Assembly: GCA_030762935.1 (NCBI GenBank)
Contig: CM060887.1
Span: forward strand, 8,548,501 to 8,612,500
Direction: 5' to 3'
DNA: 64,000 nucleotides
Source: Hymenopus coronatus
Taxonomy: Eukaryota > Arthropoda > Insecta > Mantodea > Hymenopodidae
The translations under genes and the position numbers were made by a program. Positions 21,871 to 32,467 of this stretch are shown here, in pieces (the first letter of the stretch is position 1; every line of letters begins with the position of its first letter). The notes beneath the pieces were generated by a model. The model saw nothing but the letters and a program-made list of their open reading frames with translations. It searched no databases and had not been told where the DNA came from.

Positions 21871-22756
21871 ACTTCCTCTACACGTGCTATGTACATAGTG
21901 TATAGAGAAGGTATTGCACTCCACCAAAAAATCGATACTGAGATTTCACCTGAAATATATGTTTTAGGGTCCCCTGTATCCAAAAAAAAAGTATTTCCAC
22001 AAAAAGATCCGTGTGTGTCCGTGTGTCTGTGAACACGATAACTCAAAAACGAAAAGTCGGTAAAATACCAAACTTGGTATTTAAGTTTAGTATCCTCCAG
22101 GGATGCGACACGAAGATTTTGAGAAAAATCCTCCCACCCCCAACTACCCTTTACATGGAACTTTTTTCGAAAATGTTGGTTTTCTAAAAAATGGCTCTAA
22201 CGATTTTGATTAAAATATCGTACATTAAAGATATTTACCTAACAAATAAAATGTATATCTTGAATTTTCTGGGAATAGCTTCTGAAGACCTGTTTATTCT
22301 GGATGAATTTTGCTTAATTTGGCATAACTAGTCAACCTTAAGAGATAGACAAAAACTTACTGTACAAAAAATTTAGGTATTGTTAAAATACACAAGCTAT
22401 GTCATATACATTTTTCTCGTGGAGCTTACCGTTTTCGAGGCATTCGTTGTTATTAGTTTCAGTTGTGAAGTACTTATACTTTTCTCAGACGGGAGTGTCC
22501 CGTTTTTCTTTTGTTCTACTCCTGGCCAAGCGATTTGTGATGACAATCGCATAACGACAGCTTTTAAAACATTTGACTATTGGTTTAGCCTAGTGTATTC
22601 CCTTATTTTCTTCCTACTTATACGGAACTAAATAATAAGAACATTGTGCTAATGAGTACCACGATTAGCAAGGTGCAGAAGGAAGAAGAATCTTATGTAT
22701 GGAGTTTGTAGAACAGCTAGAGAAAGTCATGTGAGTGTAACACATCAGATTTTTAT
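21871..22756 (+). repeat. Family A copy, subfamily 2
   Basis: Full-length, starting ACTTCCTCTACACG. Core variant TTTTTCTTTTGTTCTACTCC at 22503-22522. The 3' hairpin has stem ATGTG/CACAT with loop AGTGTAA in place of AATGGAA. Confidence 0.87.
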
Positions 22757-23541
22757 TTTAGCTAAATACATCATGTACTGGATAAAACTTTAAATAAACA
22801 TGGTAAATGAATTAATTGAAGGTGCAATTGTGGAACTGACAGTTATTAAAAGTGAAGTTTGACTGCTTGGATTGTCGCCTTGTTACAAATAACCAAGACA
22901 GGAGATTAAACAAACGACCATCAGGTGCGACAATATTTCAAAGAAATGAACATCAGCTGTGACAACGATTGGTTGAAATTGCCTAATCTCGCCATTACAT
23001 TGGCGCTTTAATAGTTGAGCTGAATTGTTCGATTCATGATTGAGCAATACAGAAACGAAGTGATGAACACATCAGCAAGGTCTATTGTTAACCTCGTCAT
23101 AAGAATTGGCTACATATTGTAAGAGTTAACAATGAATAGAGTTTTATAGCCACTTGACGTGACCCCATGTAAACACGCCCAGACACGTCGCAAACACTGC
23201 AGCAAAACTATTACATCTTGTTGTTGAGCAATTGCTCCTAACTCATCAATTAGCAGCTACTTGGGCATCTAATTTGGAAGAGAGCGAGGGAGGACCCACA
23301 TTTGCACTTGTCATTTTCCCTTTCCGAAACAGACAGGCTCCTGTTGATGACGGTTCCTCTTTCGTAGAAGAATGGTCCAAGTGTCGTCCATATCCACAAA
23401 GTTTGCTGCTGAAGAAGTTGTGATATCTTACGTTCACAAGCCTTGCTCTATCATCTACCCCTTACAATTTATTCTTAAGAATGTTTATTTTCTTATTTAC
23501 TTTATTTTACTTGAGGTAAACGTTTACATCACACGTTTCGT
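22757..23541. other. Low-repeat region, no gene seen
   Basis: About 785 bp without family A. The overlapping 63-aa frames on both strands at 23232-23437 have no recognised domain. This could be non-coding host DNA. Confidence 0.4.
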
Positions 23542-25382
23542 TATACAGGATGATAGAGTCACACTTTTACAAAGTTTGTGGGCAGGTTCCTTACATGAAA
23601 ATAAGAAAAATGTCACAGAAATGCATGTCCCAAATTCCTTTGTTATCGATTTATTAAAGTTCAGAATGCTATTAATCAAAGTATTTTAAAGTGGCATATT
23701 ATTCTATTTCTGACGTCGTCAGCAGGTGTTCTACAGAGTCGTCACTTGAAGCAAATGTCCTCTTCCTCTTGCGTCTATTCACGCATGCAATCGTCGAAGC
23801 AGGAATGCCAAATATTCCCAGTCGGTGTCGTAATATTTACGTGATACGTGGATTAAGTTTATTCATCCGGGATGTCTGCCTCTCAAACCAGTGGTTTAAG
23901 GTGTCCCTAAAAGATAAACATGCGACAATGTTTTAGCACGACGCATTTACAATATTTAACATAAGAAATATATGCTCAGTGGAAAGCATCACCGGGAAGG
24001 GTAGAAAATAGCCTTTGTATTCGTCAAGGCTGCGGGCTTTGTTGAAAATAACAAACATTTTAATGCATTAGGGACATAAGTAACAGCCCTTAAGAGGAAA
24101 CTAGGTGTTTTCCCTTTTGAAATTGGAGAAAGGGAATTTCGCTTTGTAGAACAAGGTCACGTGGGTGTAAAATAAAGAAAAATAGCCGATAGTCACGTGA
24201 TAATGCCACTTTACGCGCCAATCAAAAAGGAGGGCAAAACTCGGACCTTTTGTGCGGGTAAGAAGCCGAGACACACAACGAGGGTACAACGCCTGACACA
24301 AGACTCATAAAGTACGACACATGCTGTAGGAAATTGCGCGCCGTATATTGCCCAAAATCAGCGTTTTACAAATTAATTTGACGGGCAATCATTATCGTGA
24401 ATGTTATACGAACCGAGGAACTCCAGACCTCAGTGACTAATGTAAAGTTATGATAACTCCGTAAAAGTGGAAGTAGCACGTAAAGAAAACGGCTTCAAGT
24501 TCGCGATCAGTTATGTCGGGGGTCGCTCGCAGGACTAGTGCCTCAAATGAACAATAATTCACCAATAAAGGAAGTATACAGTGAATTAAGTGAATTTTCT
24601 TTGTTATTTGAGTCTACCAACAGTGTTACATATCCTTGTCATGCTTTCCCCCCTGAGTAAGAGACTCATGATCTACTAGAAGCTTAGCCGGTGCAACCAA
24701 GGGAATCTGCAAGGTATGAACACTTAATGTAGAGAAATTCAACAGCATTAACCCGCGACCAACTCCAGGTAGACTCGCTTGACAGCGTCATACTGACAAC
24801 CCAAAACAACAATACGACATATTGGCACCCTAACGTGGTGGCCACAAACAAACAAAAAATACACCGACAACATCGAAAGGATTGAGGTCGGCAGAACGTG
24901 CAGGCCATGGAACTGGTCCTTCTCTATCCATCCAGTTGTCATGCCAGATAGCAACCCACTGCATCTCTAAAATGTGCTAGAGCCACATCATGTTTCTTCT
25001 TATTTGCAGAGACACATTTTCTAATAGGTCAGGGAGAGTGTTCTGAATGAAGTCACTGTAGACAGCACTTGGAAGGCGTGCTGGGGGAATGTATTACACA
25101 TCTGATATATGTTAACAAGTAGCCATGGCAACACAAGGCCAACTCTACAGGGTAAAATGGGGCAAAGCCTTCTATGAATAATGAGTGCATAAATAAATGA
25201 AGTTATTAGACTGGATCCGGAAAATCATTGAAGGTGATTTTCATTAGTAAATTGATAACGGAAAACGTAGTATTTTAGAGCATTTGTTTATATGAACATA
25301 TTTTCTTGTTTCCATATCAGGAATTCATCCCCAAACGTTGTAAAAACGTTATAAAGGTTTTGAATCATCCTGTAGATACAAA
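23542..25382 (-). mobile_element. Decayed DNA transposon with long inverted ends
   Basis: TACAGGATGAT at 23546-23556 is matched by ATCATCCTGTA at 25365-25375. The similarity continues inward for ~80 bp, with landmarks such as ACAAAGTTTG / ACAACGTTTG and AAGAAAAATGT / AAGAAAATATG in inverted arrangement. Total span ~1.84 kb. A transposase remnant lies inside on the minus strand. The middle (about 23700-24680) has no coding similarity I can see and may contain other insertions. Confidence 0.6.
24830..25090 (-). pseudogene. DDE transposase fragment
   Basis: Minus-strand reading gives YSDFIQNTLPDLLENVSLQI at about 25000-25060. After stops and a frame change comes WMDREGPVPWPARSADLNPF at about 24875-24934. 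This corresponds to the catalytic-domain signature WPxRSPDLNPLD of IS630/Tc1-like DDE transposases common in insects. The P of RSPDL is changed to A, and the N-terminus is missing. Inactive. Confidence 0.6.
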
Positions 25383-25877
25383 GAGAATAGCGGTTGTCAA
25401 ATTTTAACAACTGGACGTTATGTGCTGATCTTAAATCACTCTTTTTATGCATTCTTGAGAAACAGCTGGATAATAGAAGAAATTTTAAAACTATTGAATT
25501 CGAACTATTAAATAGATGATATTTTGGAAATTGCGCATTACAAAAACCACTTTCAGCATTTTACTTACAAATTTACATATCTTACTCAATTCCTCATTGT
25601 CACCTTATGGTTGTCGAGATATTTGTTGCAATGTAGTGCCAATTTTTAAATTTTATTTTTTATTTTCTCTATATAATACATAAATTGGAAACATATATTA
25701 ATTAGTGATAAAGAAAACAGCAAGTTTAACCTGTTGTGGATCGTTTAGTTTATTCCTGTTTACGTACGCTGTGCTGATGTTTTGATGGTGCACTAATTCC
25801 AGGCTTTTCTGACTGCTCTAAATCTGCCAGGTTATAACAGTGACCTCCCTCTAACATCTGCACTCTTTCGTCAGAGA
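25383..25877. other. Unique AT-rich region, no gene seen
   Basis: Nothing recognised between the transposon end and the next family A piece. Confidence 0.4.
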
Positions 25878-25957
25878 GGTAGAGAAGCTATTGCACTTCA
25901 CCCAAAAATTAGATACCGAAATTTTACTGGAAATACTCGTTATATATATATTAAAAA
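25878..25957 (+). repeat. Family A 5' fragment
   Basis: GTAGAGAAGCTATTGCAC, CACCCAAAAATTAGATACCG and ACTGGAAATACTCG match the region after the palindrome. It is cut where a minus-strand copy begins. Confidence 0.75.
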
Positions 25958-25959
25958 AA

Positions 25960-26738
25960 TCTGATGTGTTCCATTACATGACTTTCTCTACATCTCTACA
26001 AAAACATATTATTAAAAGGCTTATGCTTCTATTTACTTGATCCTAATCGAGATAAAATTATCAGAAATAGTCTTATTACTTGCATCCTTGTAAGTAGAAG
26101 CGAAATAAGGGAGTACCATACGTTAAAGTGATAGTCAAAAGCTGGTTGCTGTGTGACTGAAGTTCCTTTGTTTGTATGAACAGGAGTTGACAACCTTTCT
26201 TAAAGGTAAGACCAAAAACAAGGGATATCTCAAAAAAAAGATCAACTGCACAAAACAAAAATGTGTATAACATAACTTGTGTGTTTAAACGTGTACTCTT
26301 GTCCATCTCTTACGGTTTAGCACTTATGCAAAATTCATCCAGAATAAAGCAGTCTTCAGAGGCTATTCCAAGAAAATTCTAAATATACATTTTATTTGTC
26401 AGGTAAATATCTTTAATATAGTATTTTAATCAAAATCGTTAGAGCCATTTTTTAGAAAATCAAAATTTTCGATAAAATTTCAATGTAAAAGGTAGTTAGG
26501 GTATTTTATTGAAACTCTTCGTGTCGCTTCCCTGGAAGATACTAAACTTAAATACCAAGTTTGGTATTTTACCAACTTTTCGTTTTTGAGTTATCGTGTT
26601 CACAGACACACGGACACACACTCACACGACCCGTTTTCTGAAAATACTTTTGTTGGGTACAGAGGACCCTAAAACATATATTTCCGGTCAAATCTTGGTA
26701 TCGAATTTTTGGGTGGAGTGCAATACCTTCCATATACA
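25960..26738 (-). repeat. Family A copy, left arm of inverted pair
   Basis: From TCTGATGTGTTCC to AATACCTTCCATATACACC. The terminal hairpin and GTAGAGAAAGT are missing, replaced at once by the inverted partner. Confidence 0.85.
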
Positions 26739-27507
26739 CCAGAAATATATGTTTTAGGGTCCTCTGTATCCAAAAAAAAAGTGTTTTCAGAAAACGGGTC
26801 GTGTGAGTGTGTGTCCGTGTGTCTATGAACACGATAATCAAAAACGAAAGGTCGGTAAAATACCAAACTTGGTATTTAAGTTTAGTATCTTCCAAGGATG
26901 CGACACGGAAGATTTTGAGAAAAATCCCCCTACCCCATTCTAGCCTTTACATGGTCCTTTTTTTGAAAATTTTGATTTTCCCAAAAATGGCTCTAACGAA
27001 TTTTATTAAAACATCATATATTAAAGACAAATAAAATGTATATATTGGATTTTCTGGGAATAGCCTCTGAAGGCTACTTTATTCTGGATGAATTTTACGG
27101 AATTTTGCATAACTGCTAAACCATAAGAGATGGAGAAAAACTTACTACACAAAACATGTAGAAAACGTTATTACACACAATTCATATTATATGCATTTAT
27201 TTTTTCGTAAAGTTGATCGTTTATAGATATTCTTTGTGTTTTGTTTCAGCTTTAAAATACCTTTACCTCTCTCACACAGGAATCTGTCAACTCCTATTCA
27301 TACAAACAAAGGAACTTCAGTCCCATACCAACCAGCTTTTGACTGTCACTTTAGCCTATGGAACTGCCTTATTTCGCTTCAACTTACAAGGAAGCATGCT
27401 ATGTTTTTCGATTAGCATGAAGTATATAGAAGCATAAGCTTTTTAACAATAATTTGTTACAGAAAGGTAGAGAAAGTCATGTGAAAGGAACACATGAGAT
27501 TTTTACC
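26739..27507 (+). repeat. Family A copy, right arm of inverted pair
   Basis: Begins AGAAATATATGTTTTAGGG without its own hairpin end and runs to GTAGAGAAAGTCATGTG and CACATGAGATTTTT. With 25960-26738 it forms a ~1.5-kb imperfect palindrome. Confidence 0.85.
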
Positions 27508-27676
27508 CCTTATTGCGTTGCAGTTCATTTTCATACACCTGACCTAATCTAACCTAACGTAGCTTAACCACATGACGAAGCCTATAGTTCACCTGTCACG
27601 TAGCCATATTGTCTACGTAACCGATAGGAAAGAGCCTTAGTCTCAAACTGAACTAGACTCTGCAATCTCGCGTGCA
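27508..27676. other. Short unique spacer
   Basis: Includes a CCTAATCTAACCTAAC run near 27543. No gene. Confidence 0.4.
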
Positions 27677-28010
27677 GGCTTACTTACTTAAAGTCAAGGA
27701 CATGTGTCACTTTGCTGAAGGTTATATATTCGACACCAGGATTACTTTCTTAAAGTCATGGACATGTGTCACTTTGCTGAAGGTTATATATTCGACACCA
27801 GGATTACTAACTTAAAGTCAAGGACATGTGTCACTTTACTCAAGGTTATATATTCGACACCAGGATTACTTACTTAAAGTCAAGGACATGTGTCACTTTA
27901 CTCAAGGTTATATATTCGACACCAGGATTACTTACTTAAAGTCAAGGACATGTGTCACTTTGCTGAAGGTTATGGAGTCGACCCCGGAGTAGGGTAACTT
28001 ACCTCAGACC
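27677..28010. repeat. 62-bp tandem repeat, about five units
   Basis: AAGTCA(A/T)GGACATGTGTCACTTT recurs with starts at 27691, 27753, 27815, 27877 and 27939, exactly 62 bp apart. Each unit includes GGTTATATATTCGACACC and AGGATTACT. The last unit diverges near 27975, where GGTTATGGAGTCGACCCC replaces the standard form. Two unit variants (CTTTGCTGAAGG and CTTTACTCAAGG) are present. Confidence 0.92.
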
Positions 28011-28309
28011 CAGGACATGTGCCGTTTTTGCACGCTACCCTCAGCGCAACATGTGAATGACGACGCTGCGAGCTGTCAGCAACACGAACTTAACGAATTG
28101 AACCCGTTTAGTGGGAGTGGACGGCTGTTTCTGAGATGTTACCCCACTGTTGTAGCTGCGGGGTGCCACGCTCTCCTCAAGATCATAGGTTCGAGCCTTC
28201 TCCAGCTGGCGAGGACAACTCTTCAGTTTCAACGTCGTGCCTACGTCCCACTGGGACATACAAGTCTAGTGTTTGTTGGCGGCAATCACAGATAAACTGC
28301 TACAAAACA
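28011..28309. other. GC-richer unique segment
   Basis: Overlapping open frames on both strands (92 and 72 aa) show no recognised domain. GGTTCGAGCC near 28188 resembles a Pol III B-box but has no A-box partner that I could place. Confidence 0.35.
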
Positions 28310-28609
28310 GTCTGATGTTTTTATCATATGATGGTTTGTACTCTTCTACTTAATGCTAATCGAGAGAAAATTAACAGAAACTGTCTTATTTCTTGCTTCC
28401 TTCTAAGTAGAAGGGAAATAAGGAGAGACACTAGGCTAAAACGATAGTCAAATCTTTTATGTGAAACAATTGAGCTTCGGTTAGCTTTGCATGGTCTGTA
28501 GTAAGACTCAGATGTAACGAAACGTCACTTCCCGTTTGAGAAAAGTTTAAGTAGTTTAAAATTGAAACCAATAACAAGAAATATGTCACAAATGGTCAGC
28601 ATTACATAA
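28310..28609 (-). repeat. Family A 3'-part fragment, subfamily 2-like
   Basis: TCTGATGTTTTTATC start, then TAGCAGAAA-like core and TTCCCGTTTGAGAAAAG. It joins an inverted plus-strand fragment at 28610. Confidence 0.75.
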
Positions 28610-29096
28610 AAAAAAATGAACTTTTTTCGAAATTTTTTATTTTATTAAAAATGTCTCCAACGATTTTGATTAATAATCGTATATTAAAGATATTTACCTC
28701 ACAAATAATATGTATATCTTGAATTTTCTGAGAATAGCCTGTGAAGACTACTTTATTCTGGATGGATTGTACGAAATTTAGCATAACTGCTAAACCGTAA
28801 GAGTTGGACTTAATTTTGGTTTCATCTTTAAAATCTTATACCTTTCTCATACAGGAATTTGTCAGCTCCTGTCCATACATGCAAAGGAACTTCAGTGACA
28901 TAGCAACCAGCTTTGACTATCACTTTAACCTATGATACTCCCTTATTTAGCTTCTACTTACAAGGAAGCACGTAACAAGACTATTTCTGCTAATTTTTTC
29001 TCGATTAGCATGAAGTAATAGAAGTATAAACTTTTTATCAATAATTTGTTGTAGAGATGCAAAGAAAGTCATGTGAATGGATCACATCAGATTTTT
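28610..29096 (+). repeat. Family A 3' half
   Basis: Starts mid-core at GAACTTTTTTCGAAA and ends with the normal GAAAGTCATGTGAATGGATC hairpin and CATCAGATTTTT. Confidence 0.83.
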
Positions 29097-29097
29097 A

Positions 29098-29175
29098 TGA
29101 ATTGAAGAACCCTGTATGGTCCCAGCATACTACTCCATATTCCATAACTGGCCGCACTAAGGACTTGTAGGCAAT
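29098..29175 (-). pseudogene. LINE reverse-transcriptase fragment
   Basis: The minus strand reads AYKSLVRPVMEYGVVCWDH, the same conserved RT segment as at 11097-11197, retained for ~25 codons. It sits between family A fragments. Non-functional. Confidence 0.65.
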
Positions 29176-29187
29176 TTCCCTGGACAA

Positions 29188-29285
29188 GGAAGCAAGTAAT
29201 AAGGTAATTTCTGCTAATGTTTATGTCAATTAGCTTGAAGTAGAGAGAAGAACCAGCTTTTTAACTACAATTAATTAAAAGAGAT
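29188..29285 (+). repeat. Family A 3' fragment
   Basis: AAGCAAGTAATAAGG to AAAAGAGATG, lacking the terminal hairpin. Confidence 0.65.
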
Positions 29286-29574
29286 GTATTTTTATAAAAT
29301 GTGGGTATTGAATATTTTGGTGGAATGGAATAGTTCCCTACAGAAAGCAAAAGACTATCGCGCGACTTCGGACGGACTGCAAGTGACATATATTTTGACA
29401 GCATAAATGCATGCATATTTTAGTGAATGCGATCTGCAAGAGGGTGGCTTACAGGCGTGCGATAGGGCAAGGCTGTCTGTCACACACATCGGTACCGACT
29501 GACACTGTGGCAGCTAATCTACTGAACATGTGCCTAGCCACGTGACCTCTATTACTCACATCTTGGGTTACACG
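29286..29574. other. Unique segment
   Basis: No repeat match. The upstream part of the minus-strand frame 29449-29760 (103 aa) covers it, but no domain is recognised. Confidence 0.35.
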
Positions 29575-29757
29575 CCAGCCAGGGGTTCTTCTTCTGCTTT
29601 GCACTTTTTCACAGCCAGTCATAAGTTTGTTAACAACTTTATTATGTTCAATCGTTTCTTCTGATTGGGTATTTGTGGCTAATAAGTCATTCACTGAAGT
29701 CATGCTGCGCCTTTGTTGGTCTGTCAATAAATAGAGGTTCTCGGTCCCTCTGCAATA
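29575..29757. repeat. Duplicated flank F3, copy a
   Basis: GCACTTTTTCACA, AAGTTTGTTAACAAC, TTTATTAT-TTCAATCGTTT, TAATAAGTCATT and CATGCTGCGC occur in the same order at 33335-33535. Both copies stop immediately before a sequence starting like the family A 3' end. Confidence 0.75.
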
Positions 29758-29862
29758 CATCCGATGTGTTGATTTATTAATAGGTATATTAAGAAATGTA
29801 GGTATTTCTCGTACGTGTTCTCAACCCAATAAATAACTTACAGTTCGTGGTTACCCAATTAC
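29758..29862. repeat. Repeat F4, copy a
   Basis: Starts TCCGATGTGTTGATTTATTA and includes TTACAGTTCGTG and CCAATTAC. A homologue is at 31124-31225. The first ten bases match the family A 3' terminus, but the rest does not. Confidence 0.65.
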
Positions 29863-29865
29863 TTT

Positions 29866-30565
29866 TTGATGTGCTCCATTCACATGACTTTCTCTGCATC
29901 TCTGCAACAAATTATTGTCAAAAAGCTTACGCTTCTATTTACTTCATACTAATCGAGAAAAAAATGTCAGAAATAGTCTTATTACTTGCTTCCTTGTAAG
30001 TAGAAGGGAAATAAGGGAGTATCATAGGTTAAAGTGATAGTCAAAAGCTGGTTGCTATGTGACTGAAGTTCCTTTGTTTGTATGGACACGAGTTCACAAA
30101 GTCCTGTATGAGAAAATATACATTTTTGAAAGGTGAAATCAAAAACAACGAATAACTAGAAAACGATCAACTACACGAAAAAAATGTGTATAACATAAAC
30201 TGTGTGTTTTAACGTGATCTACATATTCTGTGTAGTAAGCCTTTGTCTATCTCTTATCGTTTAGCAGTTAAGCAAAATTCATCCAGAATAAAGAGGTCAT
30301 CAGAGGCTATTCCCAGAAAATTCAAGATATACATTTTATTTGCTACGTAAATGTCAGTAATATACGGGATTTTAATCAAAATCGTTAACCATTTTTTAGA
30401 AAATCAAAATTTTAGGAAAAAAGTTCCATGTAAAGGGTAGTTTGGGGTGGGGTGATTTTCTTGAAAATCGTTGTGTCGCATCCTTGGAAGATACCAAACT
30501 TAAATACCAAGTTTGGTTTTTAACGGTCTTTTCGTTTTTGAGCTATGCTGCCCACAAACACAGAG

Positions 30566-30607
<42 letters not shown>

Positions 30608-30637
30608 ACACACTGACAGACACACACACGGACATGT
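29866..30637 (-). repeat. Family A copy, 5' hairpin end lost
   Basis: From GATGTGCTCCATTCACATGAC through the core to the (CA)n at 30569-30606 and GACATG; the remaining ~130 bp to the palindrome are absent. Confidence 0.84.
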
Positions 30638-30674
30638 TATTGATAACAAAGTGATAATCCAGGCAGCCAATAAC

Positions 30675-31122
30675 CCAGAATAAACAGGTCTTTATAAGCT
30701 ATTCCCAGAAAATTCAAGATATACATTTTCTTTGTGATAAAAATGGCTTTAATATTTGGTATTTTAATCAAAATCATTAGAGCCATTTTTAAGAAAAACA
30801 AATTTCGAAAAATTTTTCCATGTAAAGGGTAGTTAGGGGTGGGGAGATTTTCTTGAAAATCTTAGTGTCGCATTCTTGAAAGATACCAAACTTAAATAGC
30901 AAATTTGGTATTTAATGTCTTTTCGTTTTTGAGCTATGCTGTCTTCAGACATACAGACAGACAGACAGACACAAACACCTATTTCTGAAAATACTTTTTT
31001 TTTGGATTTAGGGGGTCCTAAAACATATATTTTCTGTGAAATCTCGACATGGAATTTTTGGGTGGAATACAATACTTCTGTATCCCTATGTACATTGTAC
31101 ATACTGGGCTAGAGAAAGTAAA
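30675..31122 (-). repeat. Family A 5' half, 'GGGCTAGAG' terminal variant
   Basis: Begins at CCAGAATAAACAGG and ends CTATGTACATTGTACATACTGGGCTAGAGAAAGTAAAA. The palindrome differs from the standard CTATGTACATAG form; the same variant ends the copy at 60930-61756. Confidence 0.83.
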
Positions 31123-31123
31123 A

Positions 31124-31225
31124 ATCTGATGTGTTAATTTATTAGTATATTTAGAACTGTAAGTATTCATCGTTTTCCCAATATACATTCTCGACACGAT
31201 AAGTGTATTACAGTTCGTGTTTGCC
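31124..31225. repeat. Repeat F4, copy b
   Basis: TCTGATGTGTTAATTTATTA, TTACAGTTCGTG and CCAATTAC match F4 copy a. Confidence 0.65.
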
Positions 31226-31324
31226 AATTACTCTTTGAAACACTTGAAAAAACTGTAAAAAAAAAACAAAAAAACAGTAATAAATCGAAATTACTTTTCA
31301 ATATTTTATTACACATTAAGAAGA

Positions 31325-32181
31325 ATCTAATGTGTTCCATTCACATGACTTTCTCTACTTCTGTGTTACAAATTATTGTTAATAGGTTATTCTTCTATTT
31401 ACTTCATGCTAATCGAGAAAAAATTAGCAGAAATAGTCTTATTGCTTGCTCCTTGTAAGTAGAAGATAAATAAGGGAGTATCATAGGTCAAAGTGAAGTC
31501 AAAAGCTGGTTGCTATGTGACTAAAGTTCCTTTGTTTGTATGGACACGAGTTGACAAATATCTGTATGAGAAAAGTACAAGTTTTTCAAAGCTGAAACCA
31601 AAAGCAAGAAATATCTCAAAAACGATCAACTCCTCGAAAAAATGTATATGACATAAATTGTGTGTTTTAATGTGCTCTACATTTTTTGTGTGGTAAGTTT
31701 TTGTCCATTGCTTACGGTTTAGCAGTTATGTAAAATTCATCCAGAATAAAGTAGTCTTCAGAGGCTATTCGCAAAAAAAATCAAGATATACATATTATTT
31801 GTCAGGTAAATATCTTTAATATACCATATTTTAATCAAAATCGTTAGAGCCATTTTTGAGAAAATCAATATTTTCGAAAAAATTTCCACGTAAAGGGTAG
31901 TTGGGGGTGGGGGGATGTTCTTGAAAATCTGCGTGTCGCATCCTTGGAAGTTGCCTAACTTAAATACCAAGTTTGGTATTTAACGGTCTTTTCGTTTTTG
32001 AGTTATGCTGTCCATAGACACACACACACACACACACACGGACCTGTTTCCAAAAATGCTTTTTTTGGATTCAGGGGGACCCAAAACATGTATTTCCGGT
32101 GAAATCTCGGTATCGAATTTTTGGGTGCAATACAATACCTTCTCTATACACTCTGTACATAGTAGGTGTAGAGAAAGTAAG
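31325..32181 (-). repeat. Family A copy, near full length
   Basis: TCTAATGTGTTCC to CTATACACTCTGTACATAG and GTAGAGAAAGTAAG, with a 20-bp CA tract near 32017. Followed by flank repeat P1. Confidence 0.87.
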
Positions 32182-32465
32182 GATGAATTCTTGATGTAAA
32201 CAAATGAAAAACTACGTATAAATTATATGGACAAATCCTTTTTAAACACTCTTTTGTTAATGAATTTTGCAATAGATTCTTTACTTGAAATCTTGAGAGT
32301 TACGTCATTTCCTAATTGTACTGTAAGTATTAATGACCTCTCAAACTCTTACTGTAATTACTTACAGTGTTTGTTAGCAAGTCATTTAATAAGTTTTTGT
32401 AACTTTAGGTTTCATTACCAAATATGTGCTCAGAATGATTAACTTGCATATCAAGAATTTCCAAA
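32182..32465. repeat. Flank repeat P1, copy 3
   Basis: ATGAATTCTTGATGTAAAC, CACTCTTTTGTTA, GTTACGTCATTTCC and CTGTAATTACTTACAG reproduce P1 for ~280 bp after a family A terminus, 20 kb from copies 1 and 2. Confidence 0.78.
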
Positions 32466-32467
32466 AA

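Noticed and set aside
22757..23541. Host protein-coding exons in the low-repeat stretch
   Set aside because: No frame showed a recognisable domain or plausible splice arrangement, and opposing frames overlap at 23232-23437.
27677..28010. CRISPR array
   Set aside because: The entire 62-bp unit is repeated, with no unique spacers; eukaryotic context.
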